This document shows, piece after piece, positions 15,911-23,761 of a stretch of 46,003 nt of DNA. The stretch is from Thalassotalea litorea. Its GTDB lineage: Bacteria > Pseudomonadota > Gammaproteobacteria > Enterobacterales > Alteromonadaceae. The notes under the pieces are model-generated. The model was not told the origin of the DNA, made no database searches, and saw nothing but the letters and a program-made list of their open reading frames with translations. Position 1 is the stretch's first letter. The number at the start of each line of letters is the position of its first letter. Where the stretch lies: assembly GCF_005843925.1 (NCBI RefSeq), contig NZ_VCBC01000013.1, forward strand, positions 1 through 46,003. The letters are read 5' to 3'. The translations under genes and the position numbers were made by a program.

Positions 15911-17128
15911 ATGAGAACGCAGACTGTGAAAAACAAACATCACAAATTAAGCTTGATTGCCGGTGCCCTTTTAACAGGTGCCCTAACCCCAACTTTTGCT
16001 GTCGCAGCAGACGATATCGCCTCTGCAGTCAGTGATTCAACTGCCAATGTGATGCTACGTTATCGTCTTGAAACCGTAGATCAAGACGGCAAAACAGAAG
16101 ATGCGATGGCGTCCACATTAAAAACTCGTTTAACATGGACATCTGCACCACTGCATGGCGTATCTGCATTAGTCGAAGTCGATAACGTCAGTTATATTGG
16201 CGCTGATCAATTTAACAGCACCAACAATGGTAAAACGGACTACCCGGTGGTTGCCGATCCAAAAGGTACCGATATCAATCAGGCGGCAATAAAATTCACA
16301 GGTGAAGCGCTAACTCTGGTTGGTGGTCGTCAACGCATTAATCTGGACAACCAACGTTTTGTCGGTGGTGTTGGCTGGCGTCAAAACGAGCAAACTTACG
16401 ATGGTGCCCGAGTCACATATAATGCGACCGAGAAACTCACCCTAGATTACAGCTTAGTGTTTAATGTTAATCGTATCTTCGGACCCGATGATGGTGCCCA
16501 ACCTGCCGATTGGCATGGTACATTCCATTTTGCGAATGGTAATTATAAAATCAATGATAATCATAAGGTTACTGCCTTTGCTTATCTCATCGATAATGAC
16601 GATGCCGCAGCGACCTCAACCGATACTTACGGCCTTGATTATGTCGGGAGCTTTGGTCCAGTCACCGCAAGCGTAAGCTACGCCAACCAAGTTGACGCTG
16701 GTGATAACCCGAACGAGTTTAGCGCCAATTATTTCAAAGCCGAATTAGCTGGCAATGTTGGCCCGGTTAAAGTCCTAGGTGGCCTTGAAGTGTTAGGCAG
16801 TGATAATGGTGTTGGCTTTAGTACGCCACTGGCAACTTTGCATAAATTCCAGGGTTTTGCCGATAAGTTTTTAGGGACGCCTGGCAACGGTATCGAAGAT
16901 CTATATGTGTCAGCGATTACCTCTTTGGGCGGCGTCAAGCTGATTGCAACCTATCACGATTTCAGTTCCGATAAAAATAGCATTAGCTACGGTAGTGAAA
17001 TTGATTTAGTCGCGGCATATAAAGTCAACAACAATGCCGACTTGCTTGTTAAATTCGCATCTTATGATGCCGATGAGCTGGCAACCGACACGTCTAAATT
17101 TTGGGCAATGGCAACGGTTAAGTTCTAA
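15911..17128 (+). CDS. Outer-membrane beta-barrel porin (alginate-export-like family)
   Basis: This 405-aa protein has a long signal peptide (about residues 1-32, ending FAVA|ADD). The mature chain alternates short beta strands, is rich in Gly, Asn, Asp and Tyr, and ends in a phenylalanine (ATVKF), the classical C-terminal signal for outer-membrane insertion. The block VGGRQRINLDNQRF followed by WRQNEQTYDG resembles porins placed with the alginate-export group. GGAG lies seven bases before the chosen ATG; a GTG frame start ten codons earlier is less likely. FNR and NarL-type sites upstream suggest it lets nitrate or another anaerobic substrate into the periplasm; that role is inferred. Confidence 0.75.
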   Translation: MRTQTVKNKHHKLSLIAGALLTGALTPTFAVAADDIASAVSDSTANVMLRYRLETVDQDGKTEDAMASTLKTRLTWTSAPLHGVSALVEVDNVSYIGADQFNSTNNGKTDYPVVADPKGTDINQAAIKFTGEALTLVGGRQRINLDNQRFVGGVGWRQNEQTYDGARVTYNATEKLTLDYSLVFNVNRIFGPDDGAQPADWHGTFHFANGNYKINDNHKVTAFAYLIDNDDAAATSTDTYGLDYVGSFGPVTASVSYANQVDAGDNPNEFSANYFKAELAGNVGPVKVLGGLEVLGSDNGVGFSTPLATLHKFQGFADKFLGTPGNGIEDLYVSAITSLGGVKLIATYHDFSSDKNSISYGSEIDLVAAYKVNNNADLLVKFASYDADELATDTSKFWAMATVKF

Positions 17129-17145
17129 ATTTCCCTCCTCTGTTT

Positions 17146-17175
17146 ATTCACCTACTCACAAATGAGTAGGTGAAT
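17146..17175 (+). terminator. Long perfect hairpin after the porin gene
   Basis: A 13-base perfect stem, ATTCACCTACTCA with its complement, closes on a four-base loop 18 bases after the porin stop. There is no T-run after it, so it may act as an mRNA 3' stabiliser rather than a strong intrinsic terminator. Confidence 0.55.
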
Positions 17176-17279
17176 ATCTCTTAAGCTCAATGGTCATTCC
17201 CCGGTAAATTAAGGTAAATTGGCCGTGGTTCATTGAGAAACATCATTTAAAACATTTTGGTTCGCTGCATATTGATAGT

Positions 17280-17430
17280 AATCATCGGCAACTAACTCTA
17301 ACAAAACCTGACGATTAATGATGTGATTACTGGCTCGTGACCCGGCACCGAAGTGCTGGAACTATGGTACTAAAGGTACGATTTCCCGACACAGTCAAGG
17401 TGTCAACGAAATACCTTTTACACCGCTAAT
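17280..17430 (+). promoter_or_regulatory. Candidate molybdenum-cofactor (Moco) riboswitch in the moaA leader
   Basis: The 327-base gap before moaA holds structured sequence close to the gene. CCGGCAC-CGAA-GTGCTGG (17342-17359) is a stable hairpin with a GNRA-type tetraloop, preceded by CTCGTGAC. Further on, TTTCCCGACACAGTCAAGGTGTCAAC (17382-17407) resembles the CUCCCG...GGAAAGGUGUAC end of the Escherichia coli moaA leader, as I remember it. Moco riboswitches are known before moaA in gammaproteobacteria. The match is partial and judged by eye. Confidence 0.35.
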
Positions 17431-17455
17431 TTTGATAACAAAGACTGGTTATACG

Positions 17456-18427
17456 ATGCTTTCAGATAATTTTGGCCGTCAATTTGAATACTTGCGCTTA
17501 TCGATCACCGATGCCTGCAATTTTCGCTGTAATTATTGCCTTCCCGATGGGTACGACTGTGACAGTTCCCGAGAATTTCTGTCACTAGCAGAACTGCAAA
17601 CTCTGGTTCAGGCGTTTGCCAAACTGGGGATGAAGAAAATTCGCCTGACCGGCGGTGAACCAGGACTACGTAAAGATCTCACCGACATTATTGCCCTGTG
17701 TAAACAAACGCCGGGCATTGAGCAGGTCGCACTAACGACCAATGGCTTTAACCTGAAAAGAAACATCGACGCCTGGCATCAGGCAGGATTATCCGCCCTT
17801 AACGTCAGCGCTGACAGCCTCGACTCCCGCTTATTCGCCACCATTACCGGCCACCAAAAGCTTGAAAACATCTTAGCTGGCATCGAACGCGCGCAGCAAC
17901 TTGGAATTGAGCGGATAAAAATGAATGCGGTGTTGCTCAAACAGTTCAATTATCACCAACTTGAGCAATATCTGGCGTGGATCAAAGAGCGAGAAGTTAC
18001 CATTCGTTTTATTGAACTGATGGAAATAGGCGATAACAAAGCCTTCTTTCGCGAAAACCACGTCAGCGGTGATTTAATAAAACAGCATTTGCTTGCCAAT
18101 GGCTGGCAACAAAAAATCAAACATAAATTAGCAGGTCCGGCGCAGGAATTTTACCACCCGGAATTTAAAGGCGAACTGGGGCTTATCATGCCCTACAGTA
18201 AAGATTTTTGTCATAGCTGTAATCGCTTGAGAATGTCGGCAAAAGGACAATTACATTTGTGTTTGTTTGGCGACAATGGCATTGATATTCGTCCCTGGTT
18301 AACCGCCAACGATATTAATGGTACGTGCGAGGCCATTCAGGCAGCAATGGAAAATAAAGTCGCAACCCACCTATTGCACGACAATATTGTCGGCAGCACC
18401 AAAAATTTAGCGATGTTGGGCGGATAA
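17456..18427 (+). CDS. moaA: GTP 3',8-cyclase MoaA (molybdenum cofactor biosynthesis)
   Basis: This 323-aa radical-SAM enzyme starts molybdopterin synthesis by turning GTP into 3',8-cyclo-GTP, working with MoaC. The N-terminal 4Fe-4S cluster cysteines are in CNFRCNYC (21, 25, 28), followed by TGGEP. The second cluster is in CHSCNRLR and the cysteine of HLCLFG. The chain ends in Gly-Gly, needed for activity in this family. The chosen ATG matches homologous N-termini; a TTG eight codons earlier is possible. It stands alone rather than in moaABCDE, beside moeA and nitrate genes, so it may be a copy devoted to nitrate reductase supply. Confidence 0.93.
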   Translation: MLSDNFGRQFEYLRLSITDACNFRCNYCLPDGYDCDSSREFLSLAELQTLVQAFAKLGMKKIRLTGGEPGLRKDLTDIIALCKQTPGIEQVALTTNGFNLKRNIDAWHQAGLSALNVSADSLDSRLFATITGHQKLENILAGIERAQQLGIERIKMNAVLLKQFNYHQLEQYLAWIKEREVTIRFIELMEIGDNKAFFRENHVSGDLIKQHLLANGWQQKIKHKLAGPAQEFYHPEFKGELGLIMPYSKDFCHSCNRLRMSAKGQLHLCLFGDNGIDIRPWLTANDINGTCEAIQAAMENKVATHLLHDNIVGSTKNLAMLGG

Positions 18428-18561
18428 AACCGCTCAAGCCTAAAATTCATATCGGTATTCAACCTGACGTATATTTTAGCGTTGTCGGTTGAGCCTACTC
18501 AATCCCTAATCAATTGAGCAAAACTCTCCCCTGTGCCTTTTAGCTAGGTCTGTGCTTAGCC

Positions 18562-18594
18562 TTATGCACAGTTCTCCATAAAGCCTTATACACA
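18562..18594 (+). promoter_or_regulatory. Pair of DnaA-box-like 9-mers
   Basis: TTATGCACA (18562-18570) and TTATACACA (18586-18594) both match the DnaA box TTATNCACA exactly, in the same orientation, 24 bases apart, in the gap between the convergent moaA and moeA genes. A one-mismatch copy in reverse (TGTGCTTAG) lies just before them. Confidence 0.4.
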
Positions 18595-18635
18595 GGGCTT
18601 GATTTGGTGCACGATATCGCTTTTAACTTAACGAA

Positions 18636-18670
18636 CAAAAAGCCCCTGAACAAATCAATATCCAGGGGCT
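18636..18670 (-). terminator. Rho-independent terminator of moeA
   Basis: On the minus strand AGCCCCTG pairs with CAGGGGCT across a 14-base loop and is followed by a T-run, about 30 bases after the moeA stop. Confidence 0.75.
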
Positions 18671-18698
18671 GTAATGAAACTGTGGTAGCTAAAAACCA

Positions 18699-19946
18699 CT
18701 AACCAAGTACGTGGTCAAACAATTGCACATCAACCTGTGCACCTTGTTCACAACCGGGATGTTGTTGACCTAAAACGATATAACAATTGGCTTTACTCAT
18801 TGAGGACAACACGCCTGATCCCTGGTGCGACAGCGGCGTTACCACTAGGCTGCCATCGTCATCAACCGCGGCAAACCCCCGTTGAAAATCCATCCGGCCC
18901 GGACGTTTTTTGATTGCCATTTTAGTGATGGCTTTTAATGTCAGAGTTTTTACCGGTTTGGCGCCGGACATTTTTGTTAACGCGGGCACCACCAGTTGAT
19001 GAAAAGTCACCGTCGCAGAGACAGGATTCCCTGGTAACCCAAAAAACACACTGTTTGGTAATTGCCCAAAGGCAAATGGTTTACCAGGTTTCATCGCCAC
19101 TTTCCAAAATTCAATATGCCCCAATTCATCCAGCACATCTTTGGTGTAATCCGCATCTCCGACTGAAACCCCGCCTGAACTAATCACCGCATCAGCCATC
19201 TCATTTGCCTGATTAAACGCATCACGAATTTTAACCATATCATCGGCAATAATGCCAAAATCAATGATATCGACATTTACCCGCTTTAACATCGCAATGA
19301 TTGCATGGCGATTGCTTTCATAAATGTCACCGTCATTCAGCGTATCGCCCGGCGATTTCAATTCATCTCCGGTGGAAAAGACGGCGACTTTAGGCTTGCG
19401 ATAAACACTGACTTTATCTACCCCCAATGAGGCTAACAGGCCAACATCAACGCTTTTAAAACGATGGCCGGCGGCAAATACTGGTTGGTTTTTGGCAATA
19501 TCTTCTCCGGCCATACGAATATGACTGCCAGGCTTTAGCGCCTGGTTCAGAGTGATCTGCTTATCATTGATTTGCACATTTTCCTGCATTTCCACCGCAT
19601 TAGCAGAATCCGGAACCACGGCTCCGGTCATGATGCGAATACACTCTCCTGCCTGCAGTTGGCCAGTAAAAGGTTGTCCTGCCATTGCCACACCAACGAG
19701 ATGAAACTGACGACCCGCTTCAATTATCCCATCAGAAAAATCGCCACAAATGGCGTAACCATCCATGGCTGAGTTATTGTGCGCGGGCACATTGATTGGT
19801 GAAACGGTTTCGCTGGCCGCTACGCGGTTATCCGCATGGGTAATCGAAATATCTTCAACGCTATGAATTGGCGTGATGTTGTTCAAAAGGTTTGCTAATG
19901 CGTCTTGCATTGGCATCAGGCCTGGGGCACTGCAGCAATCAACCAT
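18699..19946 (-). CDS. moeA: Molybdopterin molybdenumtransferase MoeA
   Basis: This 415-aa protein inserts molybdate into adenylylated molybdopterin to make active Moco. Family motifs are clear: NNSAMDGYA near residue 60, AGQPF, RIMTGAVVP, FSTGDEL, SNRHAI, SSGGVSVGDADYTKD and PGKPFAFG followed by GLPGNPVSA. Its length is normal for the family (about 410). AAGAGA lies just before the ATG. It converges with moaA and lies 140 bases after the response-regulator gene on the same strand, so it may be co-transcribed with that regulator and respond to anaerobiosis and nitrate. No moaB, moaC, moaD, moaE or mogA is present in the window. Confidence 0.93.
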   Translation of the reverse strand: MVDCCSAPGLMPMQDALANLLNNITPIHSVEDISITHADNRVAASETVSPINVPAHNNSAMDGYAICGDFSDGIIEAGRQFHLVGVAMAGQPFTGQLQAGECIRIMTGAVVPDSANAVEMQENVQINDKQITLNQALKPGSHIRMAGEDIAKNQPVFAAGHRFKSVDVGLLASLGVDKVSVYRKPKVAVFSTGDELKSPGDTLNDGDIYESNRHAIIAMLKRVNVDIIDFGIIADDMVKIRDAFNQANEMADAVISSGGVSVGDADYTKDVLDELGHIEFWKVAMKPGKPFAFGQLPNSVFFGLPGNPVSATVTFHQLVVPALTKMSGAKPVKTLTLKAITKMAIKKRPGRMDFQRGFAAVDDDGSLVVTPLSHQGSGVLSSMSKANCYIVLGQQHPGCEQGAQVDVQLFDHVLG

Positions 19947-20086
19947 GATAGTTCTCTTGTAGGTAGATGTTCACATCCAGGTTATCGTTACCCAGGTATA
20001 AACAATGTAATTTTAATATCGCTAAATGCTCGAATTTTTTGTTATCAGCCAGTGATTGAAACTCAATATTCGATAAGTTCAAGGCG

Positions 20087-20737
20087 CTAGCGAGCCTGAT
20101 AATTGACCATCCAAACCGCCGCTTCAACCCTTGATTTTAGCTGCAGTTTTTTCAATAGATGTTTAACGTGAACTTTGACCGTGCCATCGGAAATGTCCAG
20201 TTCTCGAGCGATAAGTTTATTGCTTAATCCTTTGGCGATTAATTTTAATATTTCCAGTTCTCTGGAGGTTAATAAGGAAATTCCGTTATTACCTTTGCGA
20301 TCTGGCTTGCGCAGCGCCGTTGCCAGCACTTCGGTGAGCTTTTCGCTCATCACCATTTTGCCTAACGTAGCTTCTTTAATTTTTTCAATTAGCTCGTCCG
20401 GATCCATATCCTTTAACAAGTAGCCATCGGCACCGGATTTTATCGCTTCAATCACATCTTCATCGTTATCCGATACCGTTAACATTAAGATACGAGCGGT
20501 TTCGCCTTGGGCACGCAATGTTCTTAAAGTTTCCAACCCGTCCATTCCCTGCATATTTAGATCAAGAGTAATTAAATCGGGTTCACATTGTTTCGCCAAT
20601 TCCAGCGCTTCTGCACCAGAGCTCGCTTCTCCTACCAAGGTTAACTCATCTTCAAATTCAATTAATTGCCGAAGCCCTTTACGTAACAACGGATGATCGT
20701 CCACCATCAGGATTGAAACTGCTTGCTCTTTACTCAT
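20087..20737 (-). CDS. NarL/FixJ-family response regulator (nitrate/nitrite type)
   Basis: This 216-aa two-domain regulator has a receiver domain at about residues 8-125, with acidic DD at 13-14, phospho-acceptor Asp59 (the same number as in NarL) and Lys in LLKD, and a LuxR-type helix-turn-helix at about 150-208 (LTSRELEILKLIAKGLSNK, then DGTVKVHVKHLLKKL). It is close in layout to NarL/NarP. The ATG chosen has GGAGAG eight bases upstream; a GTG three codons earlier is unlikely. No NarX/NarQ sensor kinase is present in the window. It probably binds the TACYYMT-like repeats near the transporter and porin genes. An FNR box 60-73 bases upstream suggests anaerobic expression. Confidence 0.88.
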   Translation of the reverse strand: MSKEQAVSILMVDDHPLLRKGLRQLIEFEDELTLVGEASSGAEALELAKQCEPDLITLDLNMQGMDGLETLRTLRAQGETARILMLTVSDNDEDVIEAIKSGADGYLLKDMDPDELIEKIKEATLGKMVMSEKLTEVLATALRKPDRKGNNGISLLTSRELEILKLIAKGLSNKLIARELDISDGTVKVHVKHLLKKLQLKSRVEAAVWMVNYQAR

Positions 20738-20796
20738 TGCGATCACTCTCCATTACCTTAGTCGCGCCCATGATAAATTGTTGGATGCATATAAAC

Positions 20797-20810
20797 TTGA
20801 TATGAATCAA
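20797..20810. promoter_or_regulatory. FNR box (perfect)
   Basis: TTGATATGAATCAA matches TTGAT-N4-ATCAA exactly. The centre is 67 bases upstream of the regulator ATG on the minus strand, giving a short leader if FNR binds at -41.5. It lies too far (about 276 bases) from the plus-strand transporter ATG to be its simple class II site. Confidence 0.72.
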
Positions 20811-20863
20811 ATTTTCCTAGGATTTGTCCATCAAGTAAACATACTTTAGGAGGTAGATTAACC

Positions 20864-20879
20864 TATCCCAAAGGGAGTA
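20864..20879. promoter_or_regulatory. NarL/NarP-like 7-2-7 inverted repeat
   Basis: TATCCCA-AA-GGGAGTA, with the same AAAGGGAGTA half found at two other promoters in the island. It lies in the divergent region between the NarL-type regulator and the narK-type transporter, so it could mediate autoregulation and transporter control. Confidence 0.5.
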
Positions 20880-21079
20880 TCTATCAAATGTTCCGTTTCG
20901 CCCTGAAGCCCTGTAAAAATAAGGCTTGCATTAAATATTGGGTTAACTTCCCGAACAGTTCCCGAACATTTGTATCGTTTTATATCAATAAGTTGTACCT
21001 ACTGAAGTGAATTGTTGTCGTGCTCGACTTTGCCCATAGTGAACCAGTCAATCATAAAACATAAAATTTGGAGAAAACC

Positions 21080-22684
21080 ATGGCTGACCTACAAAAGTGG
21101 GATCCTGAAGACGAAAAATTTTGGGAGTCCGAAGGGAAAAAAATCGCAAATCGTAATCTATGGATTTCAATCCCTAGCTTGCTTTGCGGCTTTGCCGTTT
21201 GGCTTTATTGGGGCGTTATCACTGTACAGATGTTGAATTTAGGCTTTCCATTTGAGAAGCCTGAATTATTTACATTAATGGCAATCTCGGGCTTGACCGG
21301 GGCAACGTTGCGCATTCCCAGCAGCTTCTTTATTCGCCTCTGCGGCGGACGAAATACACTCTTTTACACGACAGCGCTATTAATTATCCCAGCGGTCGGT
21401 ACTGGTATTGCTTTGCAAAACCCAGACACACCGTTATGGGTGTTCCAGCTTTTGGCATTCCTATCGGGTATTGGTGGTGGTAATTTTGCATCATCAATGT
21501 CTAACATCAGTTTCTTTTTCCCTAAAAAACAACAAGGCTACGCCCTTGGAATGAACGCGGGTTTAGGTAACTTCGGTGTAACCTCAATGCAAATTTTGGT
21601 ACCACTGTTTATGACTTTTGCTGCCTTTGGCGGTGATCCAATGACCTTGTTAAATTCCAGCGGCACCTTGATCGGTAAAATCCCGGCAGGTACCGATACC
21701 TGGATTCAAAATGCAGGCTTCGTCTGGTTAATATTCTTAGTGCCTCTCGCCTTTGCTGGCTGGTTCGGACTTAATAATATCCGTACTCCAGAAGTTTCTC
21801 CGAATATTTCAAACCCACTGCAATCCTGGTTGTTAATCACCGTAATGCTACTGATTGGTTTTGCAACGGCTGGTGTTGGCCTGTGGCTATTATTGCCAGA
21901 AGCGGCAAATGGTTCAGGGTTCGGAGTTCCTAAAGAAATCGTACTGGTTCTGGTTATCGTCGCGACTGTATTCTTGTTAAAGCAATTACCTGGCGCGATC
22001 AAAAACAGTCTGGAACGTCAATACAAAATTTTTGACAACAAACACACATGGGTAATGAGTATTATCTATACCATGACGTTTGGTTCATTTATTGGATTTG
22101 CGGCGTCCTTCCCACTGTCAATTAAAGTCATCTTTGGCTATCAACACTTGATGGTCGATGGTGTGATGACCCATGATACGATAAATCCGAATGGCCCAAG
22201 TGCATTAATGTATGCCTGGATGGGACCATTTATCGGCGCGTTAATTCGCCCAGTTGGTGGTTGGATATCCGATAAAGTTGGTGGCGCACTAGTGACACAA
22301 ATCTGTGCCGTAGTCATGGTAGGTAGCGCACTGGGTGTTGCTTACTACATGCAGGCCGCTTATCAATCAGCAACGCCTGAACAGTTCTTTGTTGAGTTCT
22401 TTGTGTTGTTCTTGTTGTTATTTGCTGCAACCGGTATCGGTAACGGCTCAACGTTCAGAACCATTGCTATGGTATTCCCGAAAGAACAGGCAGGCCCGGT
22501 TCTTGGCTGGACCTCAGCAGTAGCAGCCTATGGCGCATTTTACATCCCGAAAGTATTGGGTGAGCAAATCAAAGCGACAACGCCAGAAATCGCATTAGTC
22601 GGATTCGCTGTGTTCTACATGGTGTGCTTATTGATTAACTGGTGGTTCTATTTACGTAAAAATGGTGAGTTTTATAACCCATAA
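21080..22684 (+). CDS. narK: Nitrate/nitrite transporter NarK-type (third NNP copy)
   Basis: This 534-aa membrane protein is the largest of the three NNP transporters in the window. A polar N-terminal tail of about 30 residues (WDPEDEKFWESEGKKIANRN) precedes the first helix; this tail is typical of long NarK-type nitrate/nitrite antiporters of respiratory systems. NNP motifs are GLGNFGVTS and RPVGGWISDKVGG. GGAG lies seven bases before the ATG; an in-frame TTG four codons earlier is less likely. The gene diverges from the NarL-type regulator and is closed by a strong terminator. It probably exchanges nitrate for nitrite during anaerobic respiration. Confidence 0.88.
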   Translation: MADLQKWDPEDEKFWESEGKKIANRNLWISIPSLLCGFAVWLYWGVITVQMLNLGFPFEKPELFTLMAISGLTGATLRIPSSFFIRLCGGRNTLFYTTALLIIPAVGTGIALQNPDTPLWVFQLLAFLSGIGGGNFASSMSNISFFFPKKQQGYALGMNAGLGNFGVTSMQILVPLFMTFAAFGGDPMTLLNSSGTLIGKIPAGTDTWIQNAGFVWLIFLVPLAFAGWFGLNNIRTPEVSPNISNPLQSWLLITVMLLIGFATAGVGLWLLLPEAANGSGFGVPKEIVLVLVIVATVFLLKQLPGAIKNSLERQYKIFDNKHTWVMSIIYTMTFGSFIGFAASFPLSIKVIFGYQHLMVDGVMTHDTINPNGPSALMYAWMGPFIGALIRPVGGWISDKVGGALVTQICAVVMVGSALGVAYYMQAAYQSATPEQFFVEFFVLFLLLFAATGIGNGSTFRTIAMVFPKEQAGPVLGWTSAVAAYGAFYIPKVLGEQIKATTPEIALVGFAVFYMVCLLINWWFYLRKNGEFYNP

Positions 22685-22701
22685 CAGGTTATAACATCGC
22701 G

Positions 22702-22733
22702 AAAAAGGGACATTTTAATGTCCCTTTTTTTTA
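22702..22733 (+). terminator. Rho-independent terminator of the narK-type gene
   Basis: AAAAGGGACATT pairs with AATGTCCCTTTT and is followed by a run of eight T, 18 bases after the stop. Confidence 0.9.
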
Positions 22734-22740
22734 TTCCGGA

Positions 22741-22874
22741 TAACATAAATCCTAACTACCGGATTAACACCAAGCCTTGTTCAAAGCTGGTCAACTCACA
22801 TCAAAATGCTCGGCCTCTTCAGATTTAGTGACCCAAGGTCGAGGAGCATAGCTTTGGCCTTTTTGAATAGCACA
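22741..22874. other. Non-coding remainder of the island junction
   Basis: No intact gene is seen. A short minus-strand frame encodes APRPWVTKSEEAEHFDVS before a stop, near 22795-22855, which may be another decayed fragment of the neighbouring mobile element. I could not assign it. Confidence 0.3.
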
Positions 22875-23121
22875 TTAACGGCTCTGAAGTTTACTGGGCT
22901 CTGCACGCATTTCTCGGGCTTGCTTTGGTGAAATCTCAGGGAACGCACCTAACCCCATGGTCGTGCGCTTTCCCGTTAAAGTTTTAGTGTAAACAAAAAT
23001 TCATTGCTTGTTGAAGACAGGCATTACCTTAACAACCAAACCTCTGCCCTCTCGCAGTTTGTATACTTTGTTCTTAGGCTTAGCGAGTTTAATTGTTGTA
23101 GCATGACGTGGGTGAATTGAT
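22875..23121 (-). pseudogene. Decayed N-terminal fragment of a P4-type tyrosine integrase
   Basis: Read on the minus strand from about 23121, the frame gives TTIKLAKPKNKVYKLREGRG then LVVKVMP, an in-frame TGA at 23001-23003, then TKTLTGKRTTMGLGAFPEIS and PKQAREMRAE before a TAA. This is the N-terminal DUF4102-type domain of P4-family prophage integrases (pattern KPKDK-YKL-DG-GL-V, then GKR-TM-LG-FPE-S-AREMR). No start codon, catalytic domain or Arg-His-Arg-Tyr residues remain. It reads away from the 3' end of tRNA-Leu, as such integrases do at their attachment site. It is clearly non-functional. Confidence 0.7.
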
Positions 23122-23237
23122 CAGGTTTTGTTTGATTTTGTGGAGTACCGATTGATTGGCTAACTATTTGGAACTCCTTAAAGTACCGCTAAACTTTTCT
23201 GTTCTCAACAAATCTAGTGATATTTCTTAGGACATAA

Positions 23238-23277
23238 AAAACCGAAACCTCTTGTTAAATAAGAGTATTTCGGCTTT
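23238..23277 (-). terminator. Rho-independent terminator after tRNA-Leu
   Basis: On the minus strand CCGAAATACTCTT pairs with AAGAGGTTTCGG (one bulge) and is followed by six T. It ends the secG-tRNA transcript. Confidence 0.8.
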
Positions 23278-23302
23278 TCTGGGTTCTCTTTGAACCTAAT
23301 AA

Positions 23303-23389
23303 TGGTGCGGATGGAGGGACTCGAACCCTCACGCCCTTTCGAGCACAGCGACCTCAACGCTGCCTGTCTACCAATTTCAGCACATCCGC
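23303..23389 (-). tRNA. tRNA-Leu (anticodon GAG)
   Basis: An 87-base minus-strand gene with acceptor stem GCGGATG/CATCCGC, anticodon stem CAGCG/CGCTG around the loop TTGAGGT (anticodon GAG, reading CUU and CUC), a long class II variable arm (TGCTCGAAAGGGCGT), T-arm GAGGG-TTCGAGT-CCCTC and an encoded CCA end. It follows secG, as is usual in gammaproteobacteria. Its 3' end abuts the integrase relic, suggesting past use as an attachment site. Confidence 0.97.
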
Positions 23390-23399
23390 GAGAATTTGC

Positions 23400-23750
23400 T
23401 TAGTTTGGAACGTCAGACTCGTTGTTGTCGTCGCTCACTGGAACATCTGTTGGCTCTAAACTTTGGGTTTGTTCAGCGCCTGGGTTTAGATTGTTCCACT
23501 CGTCACCTTTCTTAGTCGCTTGTGCGGTTAAGTTACCTAAAAATAGGCTGATCACGAAAAATCCGGTTGCAAGAATTGCGGTGGTTTTTGTCATAAAATT
23601 GCCAGAACCACTTGAACCAAAAATCGTTGCTGATGAACCTGCACCAAAAGACGCGCCCATATCGGCACCTTTACCTTGTTGGATCAAAATAAAACCAATC
23701 AAGATTAATGCAACAACTAAATAAACAACGATCAAAATCTCGTATAACAT
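23400..23750 (-). CDS. secG: Protein-export membrane protein SecG
   Basis: This 116-aa small subunit of the SecYEG translocon helps SecA-driven export. Two membrane helices (about residues 4-22 and 54-74) flank the highly conserved cytoplasmic loop GKGADMGASFGAGSSATIFG with GSGNFMTK. The acidic, Asn-rich C-terminal tail is typical of marine gammaproteobacterial SecG. It lies 11 bases after tpiA and just before tRNA-Leu, the usual gene order. Confidence 0.95.
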   Translation of the reverse strand: MLYEILIVVYLVVALILIGFILIQQGKGADMGASFGAGSSATIFGSSGSGNFMTKTTAILATGFFVISLFLGNLTAQATKKGDEWNNLNPGAEQTQSLEPTDVPVSDDNNESDVPN

Positions 23751-23761
23751 GAATGAATCCT

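Noticed and set aside
17146..17175. Strong intrinsic terminator or inverted-repeat insertion site after the porin
   Set aside because: The stem is perfect but no T-run follows and no target duplication is visible; kept only as a hairpin with moderate confidence.
20975..20988. Fourth FNR box upstream of the narK-type gene
   Set aside because: TCGTTTTATATCAA matches only one half of the consensus well; too weak to list as a site.
22875..23121. Functional integrase gene
   Set aside because: In-frame stops, no start codon and no catalytic domain; only an N-terminal relic remains.
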